A DNA stretch of 64,000 bases from Pseudohongiella sp. O18. Its GTDB lineage: Bacteria; Pseudomonadota; Gammaproteobacteria; Pseudomonadales; Pseudohongiellaceae. Below the pieces are notes generated by a model that ran no database searches, had not been told where the DNA came from, and was given only the letters and a program-made list of their open reading frames with translations. Within the stretch, counting starts at the first letter, position 1. Each line of letters opens with the position of its first letter. Both the position numbers and the translations under genes were made by a program. Below are positions 43,729 through 54,674 of the stretch, in pieces. The stretch spans positions 1,369,445 through 1,433,444 of the forward strand of contig NZ_JAJSAR010000002.1 of NCBI RefSeq assembly GCF_021729085.1, written 5' to 3'.

Positions 43729-45645
43729 ATGCAATCAAGCCAAGCCAAACCAACTCTGTTACTCGTTCTGATCGCCCTGACAGGCAGCATTCTGGCCACC
43801 AAACTGGCACTGGCTTTTCGGCTTGAGCTCTACAGCGATGAGATATTCTACTGGCAGGCATCTCAGTTTCCCGCGCTGGCATATAGCGATCTGCCCTTCA
43901 TGACCGCCCTGCTGGCAGGACTGGGAGCCGACCTGGGCGGCAATCATGCCTGGGCAGTTCGTATATTTTTTCTAGTCATGGGGAGCAGCCTGCCGCTGCT
44001 CATTTTCTGGCTGGCACAGCCTGTAACCGGCAGCAGACGCGCACTCGAATCCGCCATTCTGACGCTGTGCCTGCCCATGGCTGCCTTTCTTGGGCTGCTG
44101 GCAGTGCCAGATGTACCTTTGATTTTCTGGGGCATATTGTTCATCGGGTTTACTGAGCGTGCTACGCGTACCAACAGAAAAGGCTTCTGGCTCGCGGCGG
44201 GTATCGCGGCAGCGCTGGGGCTCAGCAGTCACTATCGATTTGTCCTGTACCCGGCTGCCGCTGCCCTGTTTCTGCTAGTAAGCAAAAACCAATGGTGGGT
44301 CTGGCGCCAGCCAGTTGTTTGGCTGGCAGCCCTGATTGCGACGGCCGGTCTGTATCCGGCACTCAGTTTCAATTTGACCAATGAGCTGAGCGGGCTTGAC
44401 TACCATTTGCTTGACCGGCATCCGTGGCAGTTTCAGACTGAAGGGCTGTTGCATCCGTTCATCCAGGCAGCGGTCGTCACCCCGCTGATGTATGCGTTTT
44501 GCTGGTACACGCTCTGGTATCTGTTCCGGCTGGCTCGTAAAGGCGACTCCCGTGCAGGCCTGCTGCTGAGCTTCTCGGCGTGTAACCTGGGAGTCTATCT
44601 GATTCTGGCGCCCTGGAGTGATACCACACGAACAACCCTGCACTGGCCCCTGTCGGGTTATCTGCCGCTACTGGTTGCGATGCCTCTGGCTGCCCGTCAG
44701 TTGTTCGCCTCACTTTGCGGGCACTGGCAGCAATCTACAGCCCGACGCGCCGTTTACGCTATCCCGGTGACCGGCTTTATTGGCTCCATGCTGGTTCTTG
44801 CCGGTATTGGCTCTCAGGGTTTTAATGACCAGTTACAGCAAATTGTTGGCAGCAACGTGCTGTCCAACAAAATGGCTGGCTGGCAGCCGCTGACGGATGA
44901 CCTGCGGACACTGCATCAACGCCATGCAATCGCAGAAAATTCGCTGATCGTAACAGACAACTATTACACCCAGGCGCAGATACGCTTTGCCTTGCCCGAC
45001 ACTTCCACCTACACCATTGATGAGGATAAAACCGTTCGCGATGGTCGCTACACACAATATGCAATCTGGCAGTTGGATACCCAGGGGCTCTTGGCGAGTC
45101 ACACGGGCCGGTCGGCAGTGCTGGTCACTGAAGACAGCACTCTGGATATCAACGAGAAAACAGCAGTCATGACACGTGCCTGCCAGACCCTGGGCAGTCT
45201 GGTATTTATTGACCAGCTTTCTCTGTATCAGGGAGACAAACGCTTCAGCTATTACTATGTCCCGTCACTTGGGTCAGACAAAGACGCCGGCCAGCCCTGC
45301 CCGCTGCCGACAAGTGTGTGGCTTGATAGCCCTGCTGCGAATGCGACCCTCAGTGGCACCGTAACCGTCTCGGGCTGGGCCGTGGCGCCGGGTTACGGCG
45401 TTGAGCTTGTCAATGTTCTGCTGAACCGTGAAATAGCAGCACAGACTGAAAGACAGATATCACGCGAGGATGTTGTGGAGATCGCCGATGGCGGCAGTGA
45501 CCCGCAGGCCCCCCTGCTGGGTTTCAGCGTAGAACTGGATACCAGGGAGTTTGCGAACGGGCAATATGAGCTGGCGGTGGAAACCGTATCCGGCATCGGG
45601 CAGCGTGAGCTGGCTGCCATACGCCGGATACGGATCGAGAATTGA
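43729..45645 (+). CDS. ArnT-like GT39/GT83 membrane glycosyltransferase with Ig-like C-terminus
   Basis: A 638-residue polytopic protein. The first periplasmic loop has the acidic motif LYSDEIFYWQASQ, as in ArnT/PMT-type transferases that use polyprenyl-phosphate sugars, followed by about ten more hydrophobic helices to residue 380. A soluble part follows. The last 110 residues (WLDSPAANATLSGTVTVSGW, GFSVELDTREFANGQYELAV) look like a bacterial Ig-like beta-sandwich. The sugar and acceptor (lipid A, glycan or protein) are unknown. Divergent from ppx by 73 nt. Confidence 0.8.
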   Translation: MQSSQAKPTLLLVLIALTGSILATKLALAFRLELYSDEIFYWQASQFPALAYSDLPFMTALLAGLGADLGGNHAWAVRIFFLVMGSSLPLLIFWLAQPVTGSRRALESAILTLCLPMAAFLGLLAVPDVPLIFWGILFIGFTERATRTNRKGFWLAAGIAAALGLSSHYRFVLYPAAAALFLLVSKNQWWVWRQPVVWLAALIATAGLYPALSFNLTNELSGLDYHLLDRHPWQFQTEGLLHPFIQAAVVTPLMYAFCWYTLWYLFRLARKGDSRAGLLLSFSACNLGVYLILAPWSDTTRTTLHWPLSGYLPLLVAMPLAARQLFASLCGHWQQSTARRAVYAIPVTGFIGSMLVLAGIGSQGFNDQLQQIVGSNVLSNKMAGWQPLTDDLRTLHQRHAIAENSLIVTDNYYTQAQIRFALPDTSTYTIDEDKTVRDGRYTQYAIWQLDTQGLLASHTGRSAVLVTEDSTLDINEKTAVMTRACQTLGSLVFIDQLSLYQGDKRFSYYYVPSLGSDKDAGQPCPLPTSVWLDSPAANATLSGTVTVSGWAVAPGYGVELVNVLLNREIAAQTERQISREDVVEIADGGSDPQAPLLGFSVELDTREFANGQYELAVETVSGIGQRELAAIRRIRIEN

Positions 45646-45648
45646 CGA

Positions 45649-47385
45649 TTAACCCAGTTTGAACTGACTGACCAGGTTGTCCAGCGACGCCAGCAACTGG
45701 TTGATCTCCGAGTTGTAACGCTTGCACTGCAGGTAGTCTTCGGTGTTGGCGCGGCCGTCACCTGCAATCTTGACACTGCTTTTGGCAATGCCATCGGTTA
45801 CTTCAGACTGCTGCTTGACGGCATTGGCAATATCCTGACTGCGGTCGGTAATCAGCGCCACTGAAGACAATACTGACTGCAGCAGCTCATTCGCAGAGTT
45901 TGCCGTGCCCACACACTCTTTTGACAGACTGACACCGCCATCCATTGCTGTGACGATCTGAGCCGTGTTGTCCTGCAGGTTTTGAATGATGGTGTTAATT
46001 TCGTGCGTGGAAGATTGAGTTTTCTGCGCCAGGCTGCGGACTTCGTCAGCTACCACCGCGAAACCACGACCCTGTTCACCGGCACGTGCTGCCTCAATCG
46101 CGGCATTCAGCGCCAGCAGGTTGGTCTGCTCGGCAATACCCTGTATCACCTCAAGAACTGAATGCACTTTTTCGTTGTGATCGCGCATATCATGTACCTG
46201 CTGCTGAATCTGCGCCAGGGAGCCTGCCAGCTGCTCAACAGAGGAGCGGGTCTTGGACACAACCTGAGTTGCCTTCTGTGTTGCACCGTTGGCTTCGCTT
46301 GCCGCGCTTACACTTGCCTGGGCGCCGTCCGCCACATCCGCGAGCGAAGATGACAACTCAGTGGTCGAGGATGCCAGCAGTTCAGTCTCCTCCAGCTGGG
46401 CCGCAGAACGTCCAGCAGTACGCTCGATCATGTCAGAGAACTGGGCAGACTTGCCACTTACCTCGGCGCTGGTCGACAGAACCTGTCCGATGATCCCCGC
46501 CAGCTTGCTGACGAAGGTGTTAAAGCTGGCGCCCAGCTCTGAAATCTCGTCTCTGCCGTCATCGGCAAGACGCTGGCTCAGGTCGCCAGAACCCTGGGCG
46601 ATATCCTGCATGTAGCTCTTGGCCTTGACCAGCGGTGAAGTAATGGAAATTGACAGGTAGTATGCCGCCGCGATCAGAATGACCAGAATCACTATGACCA
46701 TCATGGCTGCAGTGACCACCCACTCCATGAACATCGCATTGACGTCCTCTTCAAACAGGCCATGGATGACCACCCAGCCCCAGGGCTCGAAAAGCTCTGA
46801 GTAGACTGTTTTTACTTCCGCCAGCGGGTGTGCGAGAGGATCATCGGTGTAGGTCAGGAACCTGCGGCCAAACTCTGGCTCAGGGTAATACAGGTATTCA
46901 GCGAAACCAGTGTAGCTGTCCCCCGTGAAACTATGAATGATTTCTGTCATTGTCGGGGTTGGTTCGCGATAGCCGAGTTCGAGCATGCGCTGTTCAGGCG
47001 TGGTTGCCGTCGACGCCAGGTTTGCACGCACCTGAGCCTCTGTGTCGAGGGCAGCATCGACATTACGCAGTGGGTGGGCCAGAATAACGCCCAGCTCGTG
47101 GTAGAGCAGCAAATAATTGCGCTCACTGACCATGGTATTGTTGATCAGGAAACGTCCCATGCGCTTGGCTTCGGTTTCGGTCATGACGCCTTGCGACACT
47201 TGCTGATTCAGGCCTTCCAGGGCATCAATGACCATCTGGACCTGATTAACACTACCTGTGCGTAGCTGTCCCATGAACTGCTCGCGCGCCTGCATGAGCA
47301 TTGACACGCTCAAGCCGATAATCGAGAGAACGCTGATCAGGACGATAAGACCGATACGAGAGCGAATAGTGAATTTACTGAACAT
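45649..47385 (-). CDS. Methyl-accepting chemotaxis protein with Cache-type sensor
   Basis: A 578-residue chemoreceptor. First transmembrane helix about 10-30. Periplasmic single-Cache-like domain about 35-215 ([47 protein letters not shown]), similar to sensors of small carboxylates. Second helix about 220-245, HAMP, then the signalling domain with the conserved hairpin [20 protein letters not shown] and [16 protein letters not shown]. No CheR/CheB-binding pentapeptide at the C-terminus. AGGAG precedes the ATG. No che genes are nearby. Confidence 0.93.
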   Translation of the reverse strand: MFSKFTIRSRIGLIVLISVLSIIGLSVSMLMQAREQFMGQLRTGSVNQVQMVIDALEGLNQQVSQGVMTETEAKRMGRFLINNTMVSERNYLLLYHELGVILAHPLRNVDAALDTEAQVRANLASTATTPEQRMLELGYREPTPTMTEIIHSFTGDSYTGFAEYLYYPEPEFGRRFLTYTDDPLAHPLAEVKTVYSELFEPWGWVVIHGLFEEDVNAMFMEWVVTAAMMVIVILVILIAAAYYLSISITSPLVKAKSYMQDIAQGSGDLSQRLADDGRDEISELGASFNTFVSKLAGIIGQVLSTSAEVSGKSAQFSDMIERTAGRSAAQLEETELLASSTTELSSSLADVADGAQASVSAASEANGATQKATQVVSKTRSSVEQLAGSLAQIQQQVHDMRDHNEKVHSVLEVIQGIAEQTNLLALNAAIEAARAGEQGRGFAVVADEVRSLAQKTQSSTHEINTIIQNLQDNTAQIVTAMDGGVSLSKECVGTANSANELLQSVLSSVALITDRSQDIANAVKQQSEVTDGIAKSSVKIAGDGRANTEDYLQCKRYNSEINQLLASLDNLVSQFKLG

Positions 47386-47522
47386 GAGAACTCCTGCCTT
47401 ACTGAGCCTGGCCCGCTGACACGGGCACTAATGGTGTTATTATTGTCAGTTAACGGCATTTGGCTGCGAAACATTAGCGATATTTTAAGGACCAAAAACA
47501 TGGCAGCCTTATCGGGCACATC

Positions 47523-48260
47523 ATGAAACCGGTTACGCTGACTGAAACGGCAGAAGTCTTTGGTGACACGCCGGACGTGCGTCTGCTCTGGCAATCGGAG
47601 CAGATAAAAGCTATCTACGCGGACATTATCCAGGCACTCAATGAGCGCACCCCGCTGTTAAAGGTAATCGCTGACGCTGGCACCGGTAAAACACTGCTGT
47701 GCAGAAAGATGTTCTTCAGTCTGAAAGCGCATGCCAGCCGATATGACGTCGATCTGCTTCCCTATCCTGCCATTGAAGCCGCGGAGCTGAAAATTCGCCT
47801 GGCCGGACTCAGCGACTCCCGCCACTCCGTGATCCTTATCGACGAAGCTCAGGCCGTTTCAAACGATGCACTGCTGGTAATCAGCAAACACCTGGCCAAA
47901 AATGACAACTTATCGCTGCTGATGTTTGGACAACCACTGTTGGAGGAAAGGCTGGCGACTGCCAAACTGGCCAGACTGAGCGAAATATTGCAAAAGTGTT
48001 ATCATCTGCGGGCACTGACCCGAGAGGAAACAGAGCAATATATCCTGGCCCGCCTCGCGCTGGCGGGATTTACTCCTGAAGGCGAATGGTTAAGCACCAA
48101 AGTGATCGAAAGCATTTATTCACTCAGCCACGGAGTACCCAGGGTGATCAATACCCTGATGCGCCGCTCAGCGGCTATCGCTTCTCAGTCGGAGGCTGCT
48201 GGCATTGAGCTGGCTCACCTGCAGCAGGCAAGCAATACGCTCGAGCTGCAATACGTGTAA
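47523..48260 (+). CDS. ExeA/GspA-like AAA ATPase
   Basis: A 245-residue ATPase with Walker A ADAGTGKT (about residue 50), Walker B SVILIDEAQAVS and a sensor-like LLMFGQPLLEERLA. The C-terminal part (HGVPRVINTLMRRSAAIASQ) is as in the ExeA/GspA/MshM group (COG3267). ExeA works with a peptidoglycan-binding partner in type II secretion; that partner domain and secretion genes are absent here. It lies 67 nt upstream of cysE. Role unknown. Confidence 0.78.
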   Translation: MKPVTLTETAEVFGDTPDVRLLWQSEQIKAIYADIIQALNERTPLLKVIADAGTGKTLLCRKMFFSLKAHASRYDVDLLPYPAIEAAELKIRLAGLSDSRHSVILIDEAQAVSNDALLVISKHLAKNDNLSLLMFGQPLLEERLATAKLARLSEILQKCYHLRALTREETEQYILARLALAGFTPEGEWLSTKVIESIYSLSHGVPRVINTLMRRSAAIASQSEAAGIELAHLQQASNTLELQYV

Positions 48261-48327
48261 GATGCGCGGATCTGCTGAGCAAACACGCCACACATCCACC
48301 AATAGAGCAAAGTAAGCGGTTTTATCT

Positions 48328-49107
48328 ATGTCTGATACGATCTGGAACGAATTACAGGCGGAGGCGCGTGAGCTGATCGCCAGGGAACCCTTGTTGGCCA
48401 GTTACGTCTATGCCTGCGTACTTAACCACAACAGCCTCAGCTCATCACTCAGCTACCTGCTCGCACACAAACTGGCAAATTATGTGATGTCCGCTGTCGC
48501 GATTCGGGAGCTGTTTGATCGTGCATTTGCGGACAACCCGCAGATAGTGGATTCCGCCGCAGTGGATATAAAAGCAGTATATGAGCGCGATGCCGCCACC
48601 AGTGCCTATTTGCCGGTCATTCTCTACCTGAAAGGCTATCAGTCAATACAGGTACACCGCGTTGCCCACCACCTGTGGAAAAGCGGCCGTAAAGACCTAG
48701 CACTGTATCTGCAAAGTCGCAACTCGGAAGTCTTCGGCGTGGATATCCACCCGGCCTGCATTATTGGCAAAGGCATCATGTTCGACCACGCGACTGGAAT
48801 CGTGATCGGCGAAACAACCGTCATTGAAGATGATGTTTCCATCATGCAGTCGGTCACTCTGGGTGGCACTGGCAACGAAAAGGGTGATCGCCATCCAAAG
48901 ATACGATCTGGTGTACTAATTTCGGCAGGCGCAAAAGTGCTTGGTAATATTGAAATCGGACGCAGCGCCAAGGTCGGCGCTGGCAGTGTTGTTCTAAAGG
49001 ATGTTCCGCCGCATACAACAGTTGTTGGTGTACCTGCACATCACATCGGCAAACCCTGTCCCGACAACCCGTCTCATACAATGAACCAGCTTGTTGAAAG
49101 CGAGTAG
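48328..49107 (+). CDS. cysE: Serine O-acetyltransferase
   Basis: A 259-residue enzyme that makes O-acetylserine, the precursor of cysteine. The N-terminal helical domain has WNELQAEARELIAREPLLAS and the LANYVM segment. The left-handed beta-helix of hexapeptide repeats runs from about residue 135 to 245. Catalytic D139 (GVDIHPA) and H154 (MFDHATG) match E. coli D143/H158. The full N-terminal domain marks it as CysE, not a short SrpH-type protein. Convergent with the PhoH-type gene. Confidence 0.95.
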   Translation: MSDTIWNELQAEARELIAREPLLASYVYACVLNHNSLSSSLSYLLAHKLANYVMSAVAIRELFDRAFADNPQIVDSAAVDIKAVYERDAATSAYLPVILYLKGYQSIQVHRVAHHLWKSGRKDLALYLQSRNSEVFGVDIHPACIIGKGIMFDHATGIVIGETTVIEDDVSIMQSVTLGGTGNEKGDRHPKIRSGVLISAGAKVLGNIEIGRSAKVGAGSVVLKDVPPHTTVVGVPAHHIGKPCPDNPSHTMNQLVESE

Positions 49108-49116
49108 CGTCGGGTC

Positions 49117-50514
49117 TTACAGATACTCTTCCGCATAGGCTGCGAGTGCCGACCTGGGCACTCCCTGCAGCTGCAGGTTGCCGCCGTGTGCAAAATGCTT
49201 GAACCGTTCAGTCAGATAGGTCAACCCCGAACTGATGGGCGTCAAGTAAGGTGTATCGATCTGCGCCAGATTGCCCAGACAGATCACTTTGGAGCCATTG
49301 CCCGCCCGCGTTACAATCGTCTTTATCTGGTGAGGTGTAAGGTTTTGAGATTCATCAATCAGGATAAGACTGTGCTGAAAACTACGACCACGAATGTAGT
49401 TCAATGACTTGAACTGCAGAGGAACTCGCGACAGGACATAGTCGATACTGCCCGCACTATTCTCATCGTCCATGTGCAGGGCCTCCAGGTTATCCGTAAT
49501 TGCGCCCAGCCATGGCTCCATTTTTTCTGCTTCGGTGCCAGGCAAAAACCCGATATCCTCATCCAGTCCCTGCGTGCTGCGAGTTGCAATGATGCGTCGA
49601 TACAGCTTGTCGGTCAGCGTCATTTCGATAGCCGCTGCCAGCGCAAGAATTGTTTTGCCGGAACCGGCCGAGCCCGTCATGTTGACCAGATGCACATCCG
49701 GATCGAGCAACAGGTTCAATGCCATGGCCTGGTAAATATCTCTGGGTTTCAGGCCCCAGGTTTCCTGTGACATCAACCGTTCGCGATCCAGATGCTGCAG
49801 GACTATTTGGGTGTCTGTGAGAGCCACGACCCGTGCAACGAATCCGGCGTCATCCAGGAAAAACTGGTTGGGAAACACATCATGATTGATGCTACTGCGC
49901 GGAATACGATGGAAGGTCTGTCCACTGTGAGTCTGTTCAGTTTCAACATCGCCAATCTGGGACCAGAACCCCGCACCGAATTCCAGGTAACCCTTGTAGA
50001 GCTCGTTGATGTCAGTGACCAGATGATCAGTATGGTAGTCTTCCGCATCGATGCCGCAGGCCCTGGCCTTCAGCCGCATATTGATATCTTTGGTTACCAG
50101 CACCACGCTGCGCTTTGGATGCAGATGCTTGAGCAGCGCGACCGCATTGAGAATTTTATTGTCGTTAAGGTGGGGCGGCAGTATCTGCTGATCGATTGGT
50201 GTTTCGCCGGTCAGAACCGACATCATGCCGCTGGGTTCACTCTGTTTACCACCACGCTGGATGGGGACTCCCTTCTCCACAGCCTTAGGTGCAGCGTCGC
50301 CCAGGATACGGTCAATCTCGCGAATGGCCTGCCGACTGTCGGCGGCCACAGCACCGCGACCACTTTTCAGATTATCCAGTTCTTCCAGGACGGTCATGGG
50401 TATGACCACATGGTGCTCGTCGAAATTCCAGACAGCGGTGGGATCGTGTATCAGAACATTTGTATCGAGTACGTAGTAAATAGCGCGCAGTGGCACAGCA
50501 GATGTCTCGGTCAT
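49117..50514 (-). CDS. PIN domain plus PhoH-like ATPase (YlaK type)
   Basis: A 465-residue two-domain protein. PIN nuclease-like domain about 8-150 (YVLDTNVLIHDPTAVWNF; acidic residues in VLVTKDINMRLKARACGID). PhoH ATPase domain about 230-465 with Walker A MTGSAGSGKTILALAAA, Walker B LILIDESQNLTPHQIKT and CLGNLAQIDTPYLT. Despite the name, family members are RNA-linked helicase/ATPase proteins; the PIN part suggests RNase activity. It lies 116 nt downstream of oadB with a hairpin between, so it is probably transcribed on its own. Confidence 0.9.
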   Translation of the reverse strand: MTETSAVPLRAIYYVLDTNVLIHDPTAVWNFDEHHVVIPMTVLEELDNLKSGRGAVAADSRQAIREIDRILGDAAPKAVEKGVPIQRGGKQSEPSGMMSVLTGETPIDQQILPPHLNDNKILNAVALLKHLHPKRSVVLVTKDINMRLKARACGIDAEDYHTDHLVTDINELYKGYLEFGAGFWSQIGDVETEQTHSGQTFHRIPRSSINHDVFPNQFFLDDAGFVARVVALTDTQIVLQHLDRERLMSQETWGLKPRDIYQAMALNLLLDPDVHLVNMTGSAGSGKTILALAAAIEMTLTDKLYRRIIATRSTQGLDEDIGFLPGTEAEKMEPWLGAITDNLEALHMDDENSAGSIDYVLSRVPLQFKSLNYIRGRSFQHSLILIDESQNLTPHQIKTIVTRAGNGSKVICLGNLAQIDTPYLTPISSGLTYLTERFKHFAHGGNLQLQGVPRSALAAYAEEYL

Positions 50515-50562
50515 GAGTTCGTGGGATTGACACTAAACTGCCAAATTGACACCAGTGTGACA

Positions 50563-50597
50563 GAGGATTCCACACCAGACAAGCGTGTGTAATCCTC
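50563..50597 (-). terminator. Hairpin downstream of oadGAB
   Basis: GAGGATT (50563-50569) with CACAC inside pairs with GTGTG and AATCCTC (50591-50597). This gives a 7-bp outer stem and a 5-bp inner stem around a small bulge. It lies 33 nt past the oadB stop codon. No T-run, so termination is plausible only. Confidence 0.45.
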
Positions 50598-50630
50598 AAA
50601 GGCATGAACGTAAAGATTTACTGGAGTGCG

Positions 50631-51761
50631 CTAGCCAGCAATCTGAATCAGAATACCGGCAGCCACGGCCGACCCGATGACACCTGCGACATTGGGACCC
50701 ATCGCGTGCATCAGCAGGAAGTTGTGGGGATTGGCCTCTGTGCCCAGTTTGTTGGCCACTCGTGCAGCCATCGGCACTGCAGATACGCCGGCAGCCCCGA
50801 TCAATGGGTTTATCTTGCTTGCAGATAATCTGTTCATGAGTTTTCCCATCAGCACGCCTGACGCGGTACCAATCGAGAATGCCACGATGCCCAGCGCCAG
50901 GATACCAAGTGTACTGGGCACCAGAAACTCATCTGCAATCAGGCGCGAGCCAACAGCAAGTCCCAACAATATGGTCACCGTGTTGATAAGCGCGTTCTGG
51001 GCGGTTTTGGTAAGTCGATCAACAACACCACACTCTCGCATCAGATTGCCGAGACAGAACATGCCCAGCAGAGGCGCAGCGCTTGGTATGACGAGCGCAA
51101 CAAGTACCAGAAGCACCAGCGGGAAAAGTATTTTCTCGCGCTGCGACACTGGCCGTAGCTGTTTCATCTCGATTTTCCGTTCGCTTTCTGAGGTCAGCGC
51201 TCGCATGATGGGCGGCTGTATCAGCGGTACCAGTGCCATGTAAGAGTATGCCGATACCGCAATGGCACCCAGTAGTTCCGGAGCCAGTATGCCGGCGACG
51301 TAAATGGCGGTTGGGCCATCTGCCCCACCAATGATTCCTATCGCAGCGGCCTGCTGCAAGCTGAAGTCAAACAGCCCCAGATCACTCAGCAATAAGGCAC
51401 CAAGTACGGTGGCGAAGATACCGAACTGGGCGGCTGCACCCAGTAACAGTGTTTTGGGATTTGCCAGCAAAGGACCAAAATCGGTCATACTGCCAACCCC
51501 CAGAAAAATCAGGAGCGGAAAAATACCGGTCTGCAGGCCCATGGCGTAAAACTGTGCCAGCACGCCGGTACCAACTGCAATTTCAACGCCCGGAATGTTG
51601 GCAAGCATGCCCCCAAAGCCAATCGGCAATAACAACAGTGGCTCAAACTTTTTGGCGATTGCGAGATAAAGCAGCACCAGGCTCACAAGGATCATGATGA
51701 ACTGCTTCAGCTCAATTTGATAAATTCCTGTGGAATGCCACAGCTCGATCAATTGTGACAT
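50631..51761 (-). CDS. oadB: Sodium-pumping decarboxylase, beta subunit
   Basis: A 376-residue integral membrane protein with about nine helices. The loop [20 protein letters not shown] holds the conserved Asp essential for Na+ transport in OadB/GcdB/MmdB. The end PNAVAGVIG-like [17 protein letters not shown] is also typical. It couples decarboxylation of carboxybiotin to export of Na+. GGAG lies inside the oadA 3' end; start 5 nt after the oadA stop. Confidence 0.95.
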   Translation of the reverse strand: MSQLIELWHSTGIYQIELKQFIMILVSLVLLYLAIAKKFEPLLLLPIGFGGMLANIPGVEIAVGTGVLAQFYAMGLQTGIFPLLIFLGVGSMTDFGPLLANPKTLLLGAAAQFGIFATVLGALLLSDLGLFDFSLQQAAAIGIIGGADGPTAIYVAGILAPELLGAIAVSAYSYMALVPLIQPPIMRALTSESERKIEMKQLRPVSQREKILFPLVLLVLVALVIPSAAPLLGMFCLGNLMRECGVVDRLTKTAQNALINTVTILLGLAVGSRLIADEFLVPSTLGILALGIVAFSIGTASGVLMGKLMNRLSASKINPLIGAAGVSAVPMAARVANKLGTEANPHNFLLMHAMGPNVAGVIGSAVAAGILIQIAG

Positions 51762-51766
51762 GGCTA

Positions 51767-53587
51767 TTACTCCAGCGTGACCAGGACATCGCCGGAACCG
51801 ACGCTGTCGCCTTCATCGACGAGAATCTCCTGGACCACACCGGAGTGGTTGCTGCGAATTTCTGTCTCCATTTTCATGGCCTCAAGAACCAGCAGTACAT
51901 CGCCGTCAGCCACTTCATCTCCTTCAGCTACCATCAGCTTGTGCACGGTACCTGACAATGGCGCCAACACGTCATGTGTTTCACCGCCTGATGCCTTTGC
52001 AGCTTCCTGTTTCGTCGCGGCCTGCGAGTCGGCCGACTGCTTGCGTTCAGCCAGAGCGCTGACATCACCACCTTCAGAGACCCGGACCACATAGCTGCGA
52101 CCATCCACCTCGACGGTGTAGACACCACTATCTTTGCCAGTCTGTTTGCTCTGACCAGAAGAAGACTTGCTGGATTCGGTTTTTGGCTGCTCGGCTTCTG
52201 GCACCGGTTCAAACGCGTCAGGATTGTTGCGATTGCGGAAAAACTTAAGAGCCACCTGGGGAAACAGCGCATAGGTCAATGTATCGTCGATATCGTTGAC
52301 CAGCTCAAATCCTTCTTCCTTTGCAATCTTAAGAAGCTGAGTCTGCTGTTTTTCAAATTCTGCCTCAATCAGGTCAGCAGGACGGCAGGTGATGGGCTCT
52401 TTGCCAGCCAATACGCGTTTTTGCAGCGTTTTATCAACCTCTGCCGGTGTTGCTCCGTATTCACCCTTGAGCACCCCTTCCGTCTCGCGAGTGATGTTTT
52501 TATAGCGCTCTCCGGACAGGACATTGAGCACTGCCTGGGTACCCACGATCTGTGAAGTCGGTGTTACCAAGGGGATAAAACCAAGATCTTCACGAACGCG
52601 CGGAATTTCTTCCAACACCTCATCCAGCCGGTCCGAAGCGTTCTGCTCTCGCAGCTGATTTTCCAGGTTGGTCAGCATCCCGCCAGGCACCTGCGCCACC
52701 AGAATGCGTGAATCTATCCCCTTCAGCGCCCCCTCGAATTTTGCATACTTCTTGCGGACCTGTCTGAAGTAGGAGGCAATTTCCTCCAACAGACCAATAT
52801 CCAGCCCAGTATCCCGTTCGGTCCCCTGCAACATGGCGACCATGGTTTCTGTGGGTGTGTGACCATATGTAAGACTCATTGACGATATTGCAGTATCCAG
52901 ATTATCAATCCCCGCCTCGACCGCCTTGATGTAAGTGGCTGTCGACAGACCGGTCGTGGCATGACACTGCATGTGCACCGGGATGGAGATCGTTTTTTTC
53001 AGTCCGCTGATCAACTCGTACGCGGTGTACGGCGCCAGGAGTCCTGCCATATCCTTGATACACAGCGAGTCCGCGCCCATCTCCTCAATCTGCCGGGCCA
53101 TCTCCAGCCAGCTGTCCAGGGTATGCACGGGACTGACCGTATATGACATGGTGCCTTGAGCATGCTTTTCATGTTTTTTGACAGATTTGATTGCCATTTC
53201 CAGGTTACGAACGTCATTCATCGCGTCGAACACCCGGAAAACGTCCACGCCATTCACGGCCGCACGCTCTACAAACCGATCCACAATGTCATCGGCATAA
53301 TGTCGATAACCCAGAATGTTCTGTCCCCTGAACAACATCTGCTGGCGCGTATTGGGCATCGCTTCCTTGAGCTTGCGTATTCTCTCCCAGGGATCCTCAC
53401 CCAGGTAACGAATACAGGCGTCGAATGTGGCGCCACCCCAGGACTCGACTGCCCAGAAGCCAACGCGGTCCAGCTTGTCTGCGATCGGCAACATGTCATC
53501 CAGTCGCATCCGGGTTGCCAGCAGGGATTGATGGGCGTCACGCAGGATGACGTCGGTTATCGCAAGAGGTTGGCTGGAGTGGCTCAT
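51767..53587 (-). CDS. oadA: Oxaloacetate decarboxylase, alpha subunit
   Basis: A 606-residue carboxyltransferase subunit. The N-terminal TIM barrel has [19 protein letters not shown] (metal-binding Asp) and [20 protein letters not shown] (metal-binding histidines region). A conserved domain follows to about residue 450, then a Ser/Gln/Lys-rich linker. The C-terminal biotinyl domain has the biotin lysine in [12 protein letters not shown]. It moves CO2 from oxaloacetate to biotin; the beta subunit releases it and pumps Na+. oadA and oadB of the same type also serve methylmalonyl-CoA or glutaconyl-CoA in other systems, but this alpha type is characteristic of oxaloacetate. Confidence 0.96.
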   Translation of the reverse strand: MSHSSQPLAITDVILRDAHQSLLATRMRLDDMLPIADKLDRVGFWAVESWGGATFDACIRYLGEDPWERIRKLKEAMPNTRQQMLFRGQNILGYRHYADDIVDRFVERAAVNGVDVFRVFDAMNDVRNLEMAIKSVKKHEKHAQGTMSYTVSPVHTLDSWLEMARQIEEMGADSLCIKDMAGLLAPYTAYELISGLKKTISIPVHMQCHATTGLSTATYIKAVEAGIDNLDTAISSMSLTYGHTPTETMVAMLQGTERDTGLDIGLLEEIASYFRQVRKKYAKFEGALKGIDSRILVAQVPGGMLTNLENQLREQNASDRLDEVLEEIPRVREDLGFIPLVTPTSQIVGTQAVLNVLSGERYKNITRETEGVLKGEYGATPAEVDKTLQKRVLAGKEPITCRPADLIEAEFEKQQTQLLKIAKEEGFELVNDIDDTLTYALFPQVALKFFRNRNNPDAFEPVPEAEQPKTESSKSSSGQSKQTGKDSGVYTVEVDGRSYVVRVSEGGDVSALAERKQSADSQAATKQEAAKASGGETHDVLAPLSGTVHKLMVAEGDEVADGDVLLVLEAMKMETEIRSNHSGVVQEILVDEGDSVGSGDVLVTLE

Positions 53588-53643
53588 TGAATCTGTCCCT
53601 TAGCTTATTATTTTCACGATTGTTTTAAATGATGGGTGCGCAA

Positions 53644-53919
53644 CTATCCGCGCCGCGTGTTCTGGTGCTGTTTGATGGCGGCGCTTATAGCCGCCACTAC
53701 GCGCTGCTGCTCATCATTTGACGATGCGCTGGATTTATTGCCTTTAGCGGGCTTACGTCCACTACTTCGGGGGGATACCGGAACAACCGGTGCGGGGAAA
53801 TAGCGGGCTACGATGGCAGACATGGCAGTGGTCAGGCCGACCAGCACAATAAGAAATACAAACACGAACCCCATGCCATAAAGGGCCAGGTTCAGCCCTT
53901 CCATCATTAAATCAGACAT
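53644..53919 (-). CDS. oadG: Oxaloacetate decarboxylase, gamma subunit
   Basis: A 91-residue protein with one N-terminal transmembrane helix (LALYGMGFVFVFLIVLVGLT), a proline/lysine-rich linker and a C-terminal helix ending VAAISAAIKQHQNTRRG. This matches OadG, which assembles alpha and beta subunits and binds a metal. GGGGGA precedes the ATG. First gene of oadG-oadA-oadB. Confidence 0.88.
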   Translation of the reverse strand: MSDLMMEGLNLALYGMGFVFVFLIVLVGLTTAMSAIVARYFPAPVVPVSPRSSGRKPAKGNKSSASSNDEQQRVVAAISAAIKQHQNTRRG

Positions 53920-54045
53920 GTCATTCCCCCAGAGTTTTGTAGTTTTGTCCGCATTCTAGCGATTTAAAGGCGCTGCGTCATTGCGCAGTCGCCCACGACT
54001 TCGATATTCTGCACGGGATACCCAGCAGACACAGGATGAGCCAAC

Positions 54046-54627
54046 ATGATAATGCTAATAACGGGCCTGGTGATTTTCTTGACCATGCACTCCGCCTCAA
54101 TTCTCTATCCGTCGCTGCGCAGCCGCATGATCGAGCGAATGGGCGCTGGCGGCTGGAAAGGCGTTTACTCCGTGCTGTCAGTTGTATCCCTGGTGCTGAT
54201 TGTCTACGGTTACGGTATCGCCAGACAGACGCCATTCTGGCTTTGGCAGCCGCCAGCGGGCTTGCGGCACCTGGCTCTGCTGCTGACGCTGCCAGCATTC
54301 ATTTTGCTGGTTGCGACTTACGTACCTGCCAATCGAATTAAAGCCCGAATCGGGCACCCGATGTTGCTGGGTGTAAAGTTCTGGGCCTTGGCGCATCTGC
54401 TGGCCAACGGCTCACTCGCGGATATCCTGCTCTTCGGCGGCTTCCTGGCATGGGCTGTGATGGGGTTCGTGATTTTGCGACGTCGCGATCGTGTCAACGC
54501 AGTGACTTATAGCAGTGGTACGCTGAAAGGCGACATCATGACCATCGTTATCGGCATCGTGTCCTGGGCGGTTTTTGCCATGTATCTGCATGTCTACCTG
54601 ATCGGTGTCAGCCCCATGCCAGGCTAG
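54046..54627 (+). CDS. NnrU-family membrane protein
   Basis: A 193-residue protein with five to six transmembrane helices: MIMLITGLVIFLTMHSASIL with a His in helix 1, WKGVYSVLSVVSLVLIVYGY, LRHLALLLTLPAFILLVATY and HPMLLGVKFWALAHLLANGS with conserved His residues. This pattern is that of NnrU, named for a role near nitrite/nitric oxide reduction genes, though most homologues occur without denitrification genes, as here. Biochemical role unknown. Confidence 0.88.
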   Translation: MIMLITGLVIFLTMHSASILYPSLRSRMIERMGAGGWKGVYSVLSVVSLVLIVYGYGIARQTPFWLWQPPAGLRHLALLLTLPAFILLVATYVPANRIKARIGHPMLLGVKFWALAHLLANGSLADILLFGGFLAWAVMGFVILRRRDRVNAVTYSSGTLKGDIMTIVIGIVSWAVFAMYLHVYLIGVSPMPG

Positions 54628-54674
54628 AACCATACCGGAGACGCCAGGTTTTTCTCGTTAACAGGAGGTTTGCC

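Noticed and set aside
49117-50514. PhoH-type gene as part of the phosphate regulon
   Set aside because: No PHO box seen upstream, and PhoH-family names do not imply phosphate function; it is 6 kb from the pho block.
49792-50592. Plus-strand ORF of 266 codons
   Set aside because: Antisense to the PIN-PhoH gene, with odd composition and no recognisable domain; shadow frame.
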